From Lachnospiraceae bacterium (lineage in GTDB: Bacteria; Bacillota; Clostridia; Lachnospirales; Lachnospiraceae), in contig SVDH01000011.1 in the NCBI GenBank assembly GCA_015057865.1, forward strand, positions 1 through 64,000: a DNA stretch of 64,000 nucleotides, read 5' to 3'. The stretch's first letter is position 1; each line of letters starts with the position of its first letter. Below the pieces are notes generated by a model. It was not told where the DNA came from and did no database searches. It was given only the letters and a program-made list of their open reading frames with translations. Below are positions 1 to 8,307 of the stretch, piece after piece. Position numbers and translations under genes: made by a program.

Positions 1-245
1 CCGACGATATTACCGGTACCGATCGTTGCTGAAAGCGCCGTACACAAAGCACCAAAGCTCGAGATCTCACCTTTTCCACCTTCCTCATTCTTGACCATCC
101 ACTTCAAAGCCAGCGGCAAACGTCTGACCTGCAAAACGCCGACTCGTATCGTAAGCAAAATGCCTCCGGCCAGGATCAGAACAATCAGCGGGACACCCCA
201 TACATATCCGTCAATCTTGTCCAGAAACTGTCCAACCATTTCCAT
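1..245 (-). CDS. Sodium:alanine/glycine symporter (AGCS family), N-terminal part
   Basis: The gene reads leftward off the window edge, so only about 81 N-terminal residues are present. They show a short amphipathic start, a first membrane segment (PLIVLILAGGILLTIRVG) and the family motif region ending in SATIGTGNIVG, typical of AGCS carriers that import alanine or glycine with Na+. The start ATG at 245-243 is preceded by GGAGG 11 bases upstream; a second in-frame ATG lies at 239. The natural leader seems to be the glycine riboswitch at 1951-2100, now separated from this gene by an IS110 element. This suggests glycine as substrate or co-regulator. Family assignment is firm; substrate is inferred. 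Confidence 0.9.
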   Translation of the reverse strand, partial: MEMVGQFLDKIDGYVWGVPLIVLILAGGILLTIRVGVLQVRRLPLALKWMVKNEEGGKGEISSFGALCTALSATIGTGNIV

Positions 246-261
246 AATAAATCAAACCTCC

Positions 262-543
262 ATATCTACTACAATGTATTTATGGTTGAGATACCCATCA
301 ACCAGATGGGTTCTTCACCGTCTTGTTGCTTAAGCTGTTAGAATGATGGAGTATCGGTATGGCGGCTCCCTTTCCTGGACTTCGCGTCCGTAATTTAGAC
401 TGCCAGCCAGCTCCTCATTCGCAGCATTCGTTTTATGCAGGTTGAATTGCCCTTGCGGTACATTCGTGTCACACCCCAGTAGATAGAACAGGCAATGAGT
501 AAAGCTGACATTTACCGTGTCATATCATTTCAGGAGGTGGACA
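262..543 (+). ncRNA. Candidate IS110 bridge RNA
   Basis: The 5' non-coding segment of the element has the position and size expected of the bridge RNA that programs donor and target recognition by IS110 recombinases. Near its left end is a perfect 7-bp hairpin, ACCCATC-AACCA-GATGGGT at 293-311, in the place of the 5' stem-loop of known bridge RNAs. A second small stem, GGAC-TTCGC-GTCC, lies about 376-389. No open reading frame with a ribosome site lies here. The two guide loops were not matched to the flanks because the exact element ends are unknown. The RNA identity is inferred from position. Confidence 0.5.
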
Positions 544-1761
544 ATGAATGCAGTAGGTATTGATGCATCAAAAGGCAAAAGCATGGTGACAATTCTCCGT
601 CCTTTCGGAGAGATCGTTTCAAGCCCTCACGAGGTCAGGCATACATCTGACCAGATCGATGATCTGATCCGGGAGATCCGCTCCCTTGAAGGCGAAAGCA
701 GAATCGTTATGGAGTACACTGGCCGCTACCATGAACCAATGGCCCGCTGGCTTTCGGATGCCGGGCTCTTCGTCAGTCTTGTAAATCCGAAGCTGATCAA
801 AGACTTTGACAACGACTCCCTTCGTAAAGTCAAAACGGACAAGGCTGACTCCGTGAAAATCGCCCGATATACGCTTGACAAGTGGCACAAACTCAAGCAG
901 TATGGAGCTATGGATGAACTAAGAAACCAACTCAAAACCATGAATCGGCAGTTCGGGTACTATACCAAACTCAAGACCGCAATGAAGAACAACCTCATCA
1001 GCCTTCTTGACCAGACATTCCCCGGCGCCAATACCTTCTTCGACAGTCCTGCTCGAAGCGACGGATCTCAAAAATGGGTGGATTTTGTCGATACATACTG
1101 GCATGTGGATCGCATCCGCAGCATGTCCCTTTCTGCCTTTACTGACCATTACCAAAAATGGTGCAGCCGTAAAGGCTACAACTTCCAGCCCAATAAACCA
1201 GCCGAGATCTATGAAGCAATCCGTAACATCATTCCGGTGCTTCCAAAAGACACTATGACGAAGTTCATCATACGTCAGGCTGTGAACCAGATAAACACCG
1301 CTTCGTCCGCAGTTGAAGAACTGCGTACACGCATGAACGATATCGCATCTCAACTTCCGGAGTATCCGGTCGTCCTTGCCATGAAAGGTGTCGGCACATC
1401 TCTTGGGCCTCAGCTGATAGCCGAGATCGGAGATGTGACTCGTTTTACCCACAAGGGTGCATTGACCGCTTTTGCCGGTGTTGATCCCGGAAAGAATGAA
1501 TCCGGTTCTTATGCTCAGAAAAGTGTCTGCACCTCAAAGCGAGGCTCTGCACCACTCCGTAAGACATTGTTTCAGGTTATGGACTGTCTGATAAAAACAA
1601 TGCCGCAAGGTGACCCTGTTTACGAATTCATGAATAAGAAACGTTCTCAGGGGAAACCTTACTACGTCTACATGACTGCAGGTGCGAATAAGTTCCTTCG
1701 CATCTACTATGGCCGTGTCAAGGAATATCTATCCGAGCATCCAGAGACCGCCGAAAACTAA
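544..1761 (+). CDS. IS110-family transposase (DEDD recombinase)
   Basis: About 405 residues, normal for the family. The N-terminal RuvC-like domain shows VGIDASKGK (first Asp), VMEYTGRYHEP (Glu) and KVKTDKADSVKIARY (Asp-Asp pair). The C-terminal Transposase_20 domain begins near AMKGVGTSLGPQLIAEIGD and contains the FAGVDPGKNESGSY block, where the catalytic serine of these enzymes is expected. The start at 544 is chosen because TCAGGAGGTGG lies just upstream; a longer in-frame reading from 517 has no ribosome site. The gene looks intact, so the element may be active. It is transcribed away from, and antisense to, the symporter leader. Confidence 0.93.
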   Translation: MNAVGIDASKGKSMVTILRPFGEIVSSPHEVRHTSDQIDDLIREIRSLEGESRIVMEYTGRYHEPMARWLSDAGLFVSLVNPKLIKDFDNDSLRKVKTDKADSVKIARYTLDKWHKLKQYGAMDELRNQLKTMNRQFGYYTKLKTAMKNNLISLLDQTFPGANTFFDSPARSDGSQKWVDFVDTYWHVDRIRSMSLSAFTDHYQKWCSRKGYNFQPNKPAEIYEAIRNIIPVLPKDTMTKFIIRQAVNQINTASSAVEELRTRMNDIASQLPEYPVVLAMKGVGTSLGPQLIAEIGDVTRFTHKGALTAFAGVDPGKNESGSYAQKSVCTSKRGSAPLRKTLFQVMDCLIKTMPQGDPVYEFMNKKRSQGKPYYVYMTAGANKFLRIYYGRVKEYLSEHPETAEN

Positions 1762-1785
1762 TCATGATCCTTTGTAAAATCGCTT

Positions 1786-1812
1786 GGCCGGCATTCTGGC
1801 GGCCTTCTTTTT
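1786..1812 (+). terminator. Rho-independent terminator of the transposase gene
   Basis: GGCCG at 1786-1790 pairs with CGGCC at 1800-1804 and is followed by TTCTTTTT, 25 bases after the transposase stop codon. Confidence 0.7.
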
Positions 1813-1895
1813 GTACCTTCATTTCAACCTGTATAAAATTTTCAAAGTACATCATTCAGCCTTGACTTTTTATTTGCAGGCTAAATATTTTAGAT

Positions 1896-1928
1896 AAAAA
1901 TAAAACCGACCGGCAAGACACCCGTCGG
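1896..1928 (-). terminator. Terminator of the glycine riboswitch expression platform
   Basis: On the minus strand CCGAC-GG pairs with CC-(G)-GTCGG (1906-1928) and is followed by TTTTATTTTT (1905-1896). It lies about 25 bases downstream of the aptamer, where a transcriptional expression platform belongs. The symporter gene that it would have controlled now begins 1.65 kb further on. Confidence 0.75.
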
Positions 1929-1950
1929 AATTAAAACAAAACATACTATC

Positions 1951-2100
1951 TGCTCTGTCCTTTTGCCTGAGAGATTCCAATGATGCAAACATATCCGCGA
2001 TCAAAAGTTGCCCCTTCGGCACCCGTTTTACGGGATTCTCCAGAGTGCGATCCGCCTGCAGTCTGGATCACCATCGGCAATGCATTCTGCGTGCTTCTCT
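1951..2100 (-). promoter_or_regulatory. Glycine riboswitch (gcvT motif)
   Basis: Read on the minus strand, the conserved glycine aptamer blocks appear in order: CTCTGGAGA near 2045-2035, TGCCGAAGGGGCAA near 2020-2007 and CTCTCAGGCAAAAGGACAGAG near 1973-1953. These are the core of the family. One aptamer is clear; the sequence 5' of it (2050-2100) may be a degenerate or partial second aptamer. Such riboswitches commonly control AGCS transporters or gcv genes in Firmicutes. Here the IS110 element lies between it and the AGCS gene. Confidence 0.9.
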
Positions 2101-2127
2101 TCGCCTGTTATAAAATAATTATAAAGT

Positions 2128-2156
2128 ATAATATATGATTCTGTTTCGTTCGTCAA
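2128..2156 (-). promoter_or_regulatory. Promoter of the glycine riboswitch transcript
   Basis: Minus-strand TTGACG (2156-2151), 17-bp spacer, TATTAT (2133-2128). Transcription would start near 2121, about 20 bases before the riboswitch. Confidence 0.75.
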
Positions 2157-2199
2157 TATGAGATATCAGATTATCATGAATATCACGACAAATTTACAC

Positions 2200-2949
2200 T
2201 TACTGTGACACATCCCCGAATACGATTCCAATCATTGTCAGCCCTCTTGCGGGTGCTGTCGGCCCTGCTTCCTCTCTGTCTTTCGCTTCGAGGATCCGCA
2301 GGATATCCTCCGGTTCTCTTGCACCGGTTCCGACCTCGATCAGGGTTCCTGCGATGATGCGCACCATATTATAAAGAAAGCCGCTGCCGCAGACTCTGAT
2401 GGTTATGATATCGTCCTTTTTTTCAACCGTACATGAATAAATCGTCCTCACCGCTGTCGGAACCGTCATATGTACCGAAGCAAACGATGTGAAATCATGC
2501 TCTCCTTCTAAATATGAAGCTGCCTGCCGCATTTTCTCAACATCCAGAGGCCGGTAATAAAAATGTGTGTCAAGACGTCTGGTCGGGTCCGGCATATGCC
2601 GGTTTAAGATCCGGTATTCATACGTTTTCCTGCTTTTCTGCTTCCTTGGATGCCAGTTTGGCGGCACTTCATCCGATTCCTGTATGATGATATCATCTGG
2701 GAGCCACTGATTCAGCGCATAACAAAACTTGTCTGCCGGGATCCGGCTGTCTGTGTCAAAAATCGCAATATTTCCAAGCGAATGCACGCCGGCATCGGTC
2801 CTGCTTGCACCTGTAAGCGCCACATCTGCTCCAAGCACCTGTGTTAATGCCTTGTGCAATTCCCCCTCGACCGTCGGGCCATTGTTTTGCATCTGCCAGC
2901 CGCAATACCGTGTTCCATCATATGCAACGCGCAAGCGAATCCGCCTCAT
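2200..2949 (-). CDS. truA: tRNA pseudouridine(38-40) synthase TruA
   Basis: 249 residues, full length. It isomerises uridines 38-40 in the anticodon stem of many tRNAs. The catalytic aspartate lies in GASRTDAGVHSLGN (about residue 52), and the N-terminal RLRVAYDGTRYCGWQ block is characteristic. The protein ends with the GLTMIGIVFGD tail typical of the family. It follows ecfT in the same direction with an intergenic gap of about 20 bases, an arrangement seen in many Firmicutes (ecfA-ecfT-truA). Confidence 0.96.
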   Translation of the reverse strand: MRRIRLRVAYDGTRYCGWQMQNNGPTVEGELHKALTQVLGADVALTGASRTDAGVHSLGNIAIFDTDSRIPADKFCYALNQWLPDDIIIQESDEVPPNWHPRKQKSRKTYEYRILNRHMPDPTRRLDTHFYYRPLDVEKMRQAASYLEGEHDFTSFASVHMTVPTAVRTIYSCTVEKKDDIITIRVCGSGFLYNMVRIIAGTLIEVGTGAREPEDILRILEAKDREEAGPTAPARGLTMIGIVFGDVSQ

Positions 2950-2968
2950 ACACTATTCTCCTCTGTCA

Positions 2969-3784
2969 TCAAAACGGTAACGGCAAGTCTCTGACACGCA
3001 GCAGGATAAATGCAGCGATCATAACTGCGATGAGAAAATAACCGATCCAATCTCTTTTTTCATAAACAAGCGGATGCAGCTTGGTACGCCCCTCTCCGCC
3101 GTGATAACATCTGGCGTCCATCGCCTGCGACAAATCCTGTGCTCTGCTGAATGCCGATACGAAAAGCGGAACCAGGATCGGGATCAGCGCAAGCGCCCGC
3201 CTGATCACATTTCCCTCATCAAAATCCGCGCCGCGGGCGAGCTGTGCCTTCTTGATTTTTTCCGCTTCCTCTCCGAGGATCGGGATAAACCGCAGTGCGA
3301 TCGACATCATCAGCGCGATCTCATGTACAGGAACGCCAATACGCGACATCCACGAAAGCCCCTTTTCCAACCCGTCCGTCAACTTGTTTGGCGATGTTGT
3401 CAACGTCATAAGGGAAGACCCCATGATCAGATAGATCAGACGCAGTGCATAAAAGATCGCCTGATGAAGACCGGCATCCGTGATGTGGATCACGCCCAGT
3501 CTCCAAAGATCCTCTCCCTGCGTAAAAAACAGATTGAAAAACGCCGTGATCACAAGCAGAGGCCAGAGTGCCCGCACGCCTTTTGCCATCATCCGGAACG
3601 GAACGCCCGAAAGCTTCGTCAGGACTACAAGGATCGCTGTCAAAAGGATCCATCCGATCAATCCCTGAAACAAAAAGACGCATACGATATAGGCCAGTGT
3701 CGCAAGCAGTTTTACACGCGGATCCATCCTGTGAATGATCGAATCACCGGGATAATATTGTCCAAGTGTGATGTTTTTTAACAT
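2969..3784 (-). CDS. ecfT: ECF transporter transmembrane component EcfT
   Basis: 271 residues. It is the membrane coupling subunit that links vitamin-binding S components to the ATPases. Several hydrophobic segments are visible (for example VCVFLFQGLIGWILLTAIL). Two coupling-helix motifs are present: AQLARGADFDEGNV (about residue 186) and AMDARCYHGG (about residue 223), the second with Cys where Gly is common. The gene start overlaps the end of the fused ATPase gene by 7 bases, indicating translational coupling. No S component is encoded in the window, so the substrates cannot be told; group II ECF modules serve several S components encoded elsewhere. Confidence 0.95.
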   Translation of the reverse strand: MLKNITLGQYYPGDSIIHRMDPRVKLLATLAYIVCVFLFQGLIGWILLTAILVVLTKLSGVPFRMMAKGVRALWPLLVITAFFNLFFTQGEDLWRLGVIHITDAGLHQAIFYALRLIYLIMGSSLMTLTTSPNKLTDGLEKGLSWMSRIGVPVHEIALMMSIALRFIPILGEEAEKIKKAQLARGADFDEGNVIRRALALIPILVPLFVSAFSRAQDLSQAMDARCYHGGEGRTKLHPLVYEKRDWIGYFLIAVMIAAFILLRVRDLPLPF

Positions 3785-5580
3785 AAATATCTGCCCAGGG
3801 CTTTTTCCAGCCCCTCATATGTATATACATCTCTGCCGATCGGTATTCCGCAATCGCTCAGCTCCTGCGCGATCGCCGCCGCCTCCGGCAAAGCAAGATC
3901 CATTTTTTCAAGCAACTCCTTCTCACGGAACACAAGCTCGGGTGAACCGGTCAGACGCACTTCCCCCTTTCGCAAAACCGTGATCCGGTCCGCGCATTCC
4001 GCGACATCATCCATACTGTGTGAGACCAGAAGAATCGTGATTCCCTGCTCTTTATTCAAAGAGGTCAGTAATTGAAACAGATTCTTTTTTCCTGCAGGAT
4101 CAAGCCCCGCTGTCGGTTCATCCATGATCAGGATCTCCGGATCCATCGCAAGCACACCGGCGATCGCCACCCGGCGCTTTTCGCCACCGGATAGTTCAAA
4201 CGGTGACTGTGACCAGAATCGCTCGTCGACACCGGCCAGTCGAAGGCCATAAACAGCCTTTTCCTTTGCCTCATCCTCAGAATACCCCAGATTTCCGGGT
4301 CCGAATGCAACATCCCGTAAAACAGTTGTTTCAAACAATTGGTATTCCGGATATTGGAACAAAAGGCCCAGCCGGCTCCGCAGTTTTTTCTTTGAAAAGC
4401 CCTGGCCATAGATGTCTTCCCCTTCCAGAAATACATGACCTCTTTCCGGCTTTTGCAGACCACCCAGCGTCTGTACAAGTGTTGATTTTCCCGAACCAGT
4501 CGGTCCGATCAGCGCATGGAAAGAACCTTTATTTAACTGCAGGTCAACTGCATGCAGCGCCTGTGTCAGATATGGTGTATTGCTCCCATAGGTAAACGAT
4601 ACCTTTTTGGCATCCAGAAGAATGCGGTTCTGTTTCTGTTCTTTTAAAGATGCGCTCTCCAAAAGATCCAGATCATCGGCTCCGGATACCGGCAGCGCGG
4701 CACCGTGGACAAAACTGCCGAATATTTCTTTTGTCTTAAGGATCTCTGCTGTCAGCTGTTCCCTTTTTAAAATGGTTTCCGACAACGGCAGTCCGCTGGC
4801 TTTCAATTCTTCTGCAAGGCGTGTGACAGCCGGCGTCTCTAAGCCAATAGCCGAGAGCATATCCTCTCTGGCAAACACTTCTCCGGGCGTCCCTGTCAGG
4901 ACAATATGCCCCTTATCCATCACATAGATCCGGTCTGCCCCTGCCGCTTCCTCCATAAAATGCGTGATCCAGATGATCGTAACGTTGTCCTTACGGTTGC
5001 GCTCGTGTGCCGCTTCCAATACTTCTCTGCGGCCCGCAGGATCGAGCATCGCTGTTGATTCGTCAAAGATAATGCATTTGGGATGCATCGCAAGAACACC
5101 GGCAATCGCAATACGCTGCTTCTGTCCGCCGGAAAGATGATTTGGTGAATGATACCGGTAGGAAGACATGCCGACCGCCTGCAGAGACTCCTCTACCCGT
5201 TTTTCGATCTCCTCCGTCGGTACCCCGATGTTTTCCGGGCCGAACGCAACATCCTCTTCCACAACGCCGGCAACCAGCTGGTTGTCAGGGTTTTGGAAGA
5301 CCATGCCGGCGGCTTTGCGGATCGAAAGCTCGTTCTCTGCAAGAGAGGCATCTTTTCCGTCTATATACAGCATCCCGCCAGCCGGATGCAGCAGTGCATT
5401 CAGATGGCGGGCCAGTGTAGATTTCCCGGAGCCGTTCGCTCCAAGGACTGCAATAAACTCACCGGGGGCGATCGCCAAATCGAGCCCTGCAAGTGCTTCT
5501 ATCGTCCTAAGAACTTCTCCATTCTCATCTTTGATCTGATATTGATATTGTAATTCTCTCGCTTCAACAAAATTTGTCAT
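3778..5580 (-). CDS. Fused ECF transporter ATPase (EcfA1-EcfA2 in one chain)
   Basis: 600 residues, about twice a single EcfA. The first ABC domain (about 1-275) has Walker A GANGSGKST, Q-loop QNPDNQ, signature LSGGQKQR and Walker B CIIFDES. The second (about 318-600) has GPTGSGKST, FQYPEYQ, LSGGEKRR and LIMDEPTAGLDP. Both sites look catalytically complete. The order and Q-loops match EcfA1 followed by EcfA2, so the usual heterodimer is a single polypeptide joined by a linker of about 45 residues with no stop or frameshift. It powers vitamin or metal uptake with EcfT. It lies 12 bases after the aminotransferase gene. Confidence 0.93.
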   Translation of the reverse strand: MTNFVEARELQYQYQIKDENGEVLRTIEALAGLDLAIAPGEFIAVLGANGSGKSTLARHLNALLHPAGGMLYIDGKDASLAENELSIRKAAGMVFQNPDNQLVAGVVEEDVAFGPENIGVPTEEIEKRVEESLQAVGMSSYRYHSPNHLSGGQKQRIAIAGVLAMHPKCIIFDESTAMLDPAGRREVLEAAHERNRKDNVTIIWITHFMEEAAGADRIYVMDKGHIVLTGTPGEVFAREDMLSAIGLETPAVTRLAEELKASGLPLSETILKREQLTAEILKTKEIFGSFVHGAALPVSGADDLDLLESASLKEQKQNRILLDAKKVSFTYGSNTPYLTQALHAVDLQLNKGSFHALIGPTGSGKSTLVQTLGGLQKPERGHVFLEGEDIYGQGFSKKKLRSRLGLLFQYPEYQLFETTVLRDVAFGPGNLGYSEDEAKEKAVYGLRLAGVDERFWSQSPFELSGGEKRRVAIAGVLAMDPEILIMDEPTAGLDPAGKKNLFQLLTSLNKEQGITILLVSHSMDDVAECADRITVLRKGEVRLTGSPELVFREKELLEKMDLALPEAAAIAQELSDCGIPIGRDVYTYEGLEKALGRYLC

Positions 5581-5592
5581 TTCAATATGACC

Positions 5593-6762
5593 CTATGCAT
5601 TGCGAAGGCGTGAAATGAACCGCTCGATGCGGTCAAACGCCTCTTTGAGATCCTCCAGGGAATATGCGTATGAGATCCGCAGGAATCCCTCTCCGCAATC
5701 ACCGAATGCCGTACCCGGCACGACAGCGACCTTTTCCTCTTCGAGAAGACGTACTGCAAATTCCTCTGACGTCATGCCGAATTCCTTGATGCACGGAAAT
5801 GCATAGAATGCGCCATACGGTTCAAAACACGGCAATCCCATTTCCGCAAACCGATGCATCAGATAACGGCGCCGTCCGTTATACTCTTCCCGCATCATAT
5901 CCACATCACTGTCACCATCGTTCAGCGCTGCCACGCCGGCATACTGACTGGTGGTCGGCGCACACATGATGGCAAACTGATGGATCTTTAACATCTGCTC
6001 AATGATCATCTTCGGACCGCATGCATATCCGATCCTCCATCCTGTCATGGCATGAGACTTGGAAAGACCGTTAATATAGATGGTCCGTTCCTTCATGCCC
6101 GGCATGCCTGCGATGGAAACATGACCGTTCTCTGAATAGGTCAGCTCAGAGTAGATCTCATCGGTCACGACAAACAGATCGTTGTCAATGATGACATCTG
6201 CGATCGCATCTAAATCTTTCTGCTCCATAACCGCTCCGGTCGGATTATTCGGGAACGGCAGCACCAGGATCTTTGTCTTTGGTGTGATCGCTGCCAGAAG
6301 TTCCTCTCTGGTCAGGCGGAATTCATTTTCCACCTTCAGCTCGATCGGTACCGGTGTGCCGCCCGCCAGATATGCGCACGGCAGATAGGAAACATAACTT
6401 GGCTGCGGGATCAGAACCTCATCGCCCGGATCCAGCATTGCGCGGAACGCAAGGTCGATTGCCTCACTTCCGCCTACCGTGATAAAGATCTCACTGCTAT
6501 AATCATAATACAATCCGTACTTACGCTTAAGAAAATCGCATGCAGCGATCTTAAGCTCCTTTAATCCGGAATTGGACGTATAGAATGTGCGTCCCTTTTC
6601 CAGGGAATAAATACCCTCATCTCTTACAAACCAGGGCGTATCAAAATCCGGCTCGCCGACACCAAGAGAAATAGCCTCCGGCATTTCGCTGACAACATCG
6701 AAGAATTTCCGGATACCGGACGGCTTGATATCTGTCACTTTTTGTCCTAACGGGTTTCTCAT
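5593..6762 (-). CDS. PLP-dependent aminotransferase class I/II (PatA/YugH-like)
   Basis: 389 residues, a fold-type I aminotransferase. The PLP-binding lysine is in GLSKSHAMTGWRIGY (about residue 234); the cofactor region PFPNNPTGAVM and DEIYSELTY are standard for aspartate/aromatic-type enzymes. The N-terminus SLGVGEPDFDTP is typical. The substrate is not determined by sequence alone; relatives act on aromatic amino acids, N-acetyl-LL-diaminopimelate or branched acids. The upstream Lrp/AsnC regulator overlaps its start by 4 bases, so the regulator probably controls this gene in response to an amino acid. Confidence 0.92.
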   Translation of the reverse strand: MRNPLGQKVTDIKPSGIRKFFDVVSEMPEAISLGVGEPDFDTPWFVRDEGIYSLEKGRTFYTSNSGLKELKIAACDFLKRKYGLYYDYSSEIFITVGGSEAIDLAFRAMLDPGDEVLIPQPSYVSYLPCAYLAGGTPVPIELKVENEFRLTREELLAAITPKTKILVLPFPNNPTGAVMEQKDLDAIADVIIDNDLFVVTDEIYSELTYSENGHVSIAGMPGMKERTIYINGLSKSHAMTGWRIGYACGPKMIIEQMLKIHQFAIMCAPTTSQYAGVAALNDGDSDVDMMREEYNGRRRYLMHRFAEMGLPCFEPYGAFYAFPCIKEFGMTSEEFAVRLLEEEKVAVVPGTAFGDCGEGFLRISYAYSLEDLKEAFDRIERFISRLRNA

Positions 6763-7241
6763 GGCATTACCTGTATCCTTTCATCTTTTTTCTTTTCCGT
6801 CATAATCGTACCGTGATCTTTGTATTTCTTTAATACAAAGTTGGTCTTCGTACCGGTAACATACTCTAATGCAGACAGCTTATCGGACACAAAGCTGGAT
6901 ACTTCGCGCAGGCTGCGTCCCTCGATCGTCACAAGCAGATCAAATCCGCCGGAGATCAGGTAAACCGCATTGACTTCCGGATAGTTGTAAATGCGCTCTG
7001 CAATGGTATCAAATCCACGGCCGCGCTGCGGTGTTACATTGACTTCGATCAGGCCGATGACCTGCTCGACATCTGTCTTTTCCCAGTTGATCATTGTGTG
7101 ATAACCGCAGATCACATGCTCATCTTCCATGGCTTTGATCTCAGCGGTAACACGGTCAACATCCTCGCCGAGTACGATCGCCAGTTCCTGCAGATCGATC
7201 CGACTGTTTTTCTCCAGATAGGTTAAAATTTTTTCTCTCAT
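6759..7241 (-). CDS. Lrp/AsnC family transcriptional regulator
   Basis: 160 residues with an N-terminal helix-turn-helix (about 1-50: ILTYLEKNSRIDLQELAIVLG) and a C-terminal RAM ligand-binding/oligomerisation domain (about 65-145: GLIEVNVTPQRG, FDLLVTIEG). GAGGG lies about 10 bases upstream of the ATG. It is translationally coupled to the downstream aminotransferase gene (4-base overlap), which is the likely target together with itself. The effector amino acid is unknown. Confidence 0.93.
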   Translation of the reverse strand: MREKILTYLEKNSRIDLQELAIVLGEDVDRVTAEIKAMEDEHVICGYHTMINWEKTDVEQVIGLIEVNVTPQRGRGFDTIAERIYNYPEVNAVYLISGGFDLLVTIEGRSLREVSSFVSDKLSALEYVTGTKTNFVLKKYKDHGTIMTEKKKDERIQVMP

Positions 7242-7316
7242 TGTACTACCCTCTTCCTGTTTCTATTTAAAACTCCCCAAAGAATGAAATTGTCTCTTTA
7301 CAATATGGCCTGCGCG

Positions 7317-8300
7317 TTACACCACTTTATAGATCTCATCGGTTTTCGGCGGTTCCAGATACCGTCTGTCTTCGCCGTTACGAATGATCCGGTCATTCCC
7401 GTCTTCCATCTTACCGATGATCACTGCCGGAATACCGGCTTCTTCCAATGCCCTGATCAGGCCTGTTCCGTCCGGTGTTGTAACAAGCAGGCTGCCGCTT
7501 GAGATCAGCTCATATGGATTGATTCCAAACACTTCGCAGACTTCTATGGTCTCCTGCCGCACAGGGATCTTCATCAGATCAATGTCGAGCCCCAGTCCTG
7601 CTGCCGCCGCGACCTCCCACAATGCGCCGAATACACCGCCTTCCGTGATGTCATGCATCGCATGCGCTCCGGATTCAGCGGCGATCTGCGCTTCCGGCAA
7701 AATGGAAAGATACTGATCAAACTCCTGCCCTGTTTTGATCAGGTCTTTCGGCAGTCGTTCAGATAGTTTTTCTTCCTTTTCCTTTGCGATGATCGATGTA
7801 CCTTCCAGACCGATCCACTTCGTGATGATAATATCATCCCCGGGCTTGCTGCCGCCGGTCAGAAGATATCTGTCTTTTTTGACTTTCCCGATTCCGGTGA
7901 TCGACAGAAGCGGCTGTCTGACGACATCCGTCACTTCAGTATGACCGCCGACGATCTGTACGTTGTTTTTGGCACATTCCTCTTCCATCTGACCAATCAG
8001 TTCGCGGATCTCGGCTTCAGTCGTCTCCGGTGTCAGCAATGCTGTCACCAGTACTGCAACAGGTTCTGCACCGGTCGTCGCCAGATCATTTAAGGTGACA
8101 CGGATCGCAAGCCGACCCGCATCCTTTGCGGCGGCCGTGATCGGATCTGTCGAAACGACGAACATCTCATCATCCGCCAATTGGAGCAGCGCGCAGTCTT
8201 CCCCGATGCCCGCCCCCTGTAACACCTCGGGACGCGTTGTATGCAATTGTTTGAATACGGACCGTTTTAAAACGGATTCCGGTAATTTCCCAATTTCCAT
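7317..8300 (-). CDS. AIR synthase-related protein (PurM/HypE/ThiL superfamily)
   Basis: 327 residues from the chosen start. It has the two-domain ATP-binding PurM fold: an N-terminal domain with GIGEDCALLQ and STDPITAAAKDAGRLAIRVTLNDLATTGAEPV, and a C-terminal domain with MHDITEGGVFGALWEVAAAAG. HypE-like proteins in Clostridia without hydrogenase genes nearby have no assigned reaction; none of the hyp genes is present here. The start at 8300 is preceded by AAAGGTGAGAACGGT; a longer frame would overlap nth. It lies 7 bases after nth. The biochemical role is unknown. Confidence 0.85.
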   Translation of the reverse strand: MEIGKLPESVLKRSVFKQLHTTRPEVLQGAGIGEDCALLQLADDEMFVVSTDPITAAAKDAGRLAIRVTLNDLATTGAEPVAVLVTALLTPETTEAEIRELIGQMEEECAKNNVQIVGGHTEVTDVVRQPLLSITGIGKVKKDRYLLTGGSKPGDDIIITKWIGLEGTSIIAKEKEEKLSERLPKDLIKTGQEFDQYLSILPEAQIAAESGAHAMHDITEGGVFGALWEVAAAAGLGLDIDLMKIPVRQETIEVCEVFGINPYELISSGSLLVTTPDGTGLIRALEEAGIPAVIIGKMEDGNDRIIRNGEDRRYLEPPKTDEIYKVV

Positions 8301-8307
8301 ACCGTTC

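Larger units (their letters stand above)
262..1850 (+). mobile_element. IS110-family insertion sequence (ends approximate)
   Basis: The element consists of a non-coding 5' segment of about 280 bases, one DEDD transposase gene and about 90 bases of 3' sequence with a terminator. That layout (long leader on the 5' side) is the IS110 rather than IS1111 subgroup arrangement. IS110 elements usually lack terminal inverted repeats and target duplications, so the exact ends cannot be read from one copy: the left end lies after the symporter ribosome site (about 258) and the right end before the T-tract of the minus-strand terminator (about 1895). It sits in the leader of the minus-strand AGCS gene, antisense to it. 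Confidence 0.75.
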
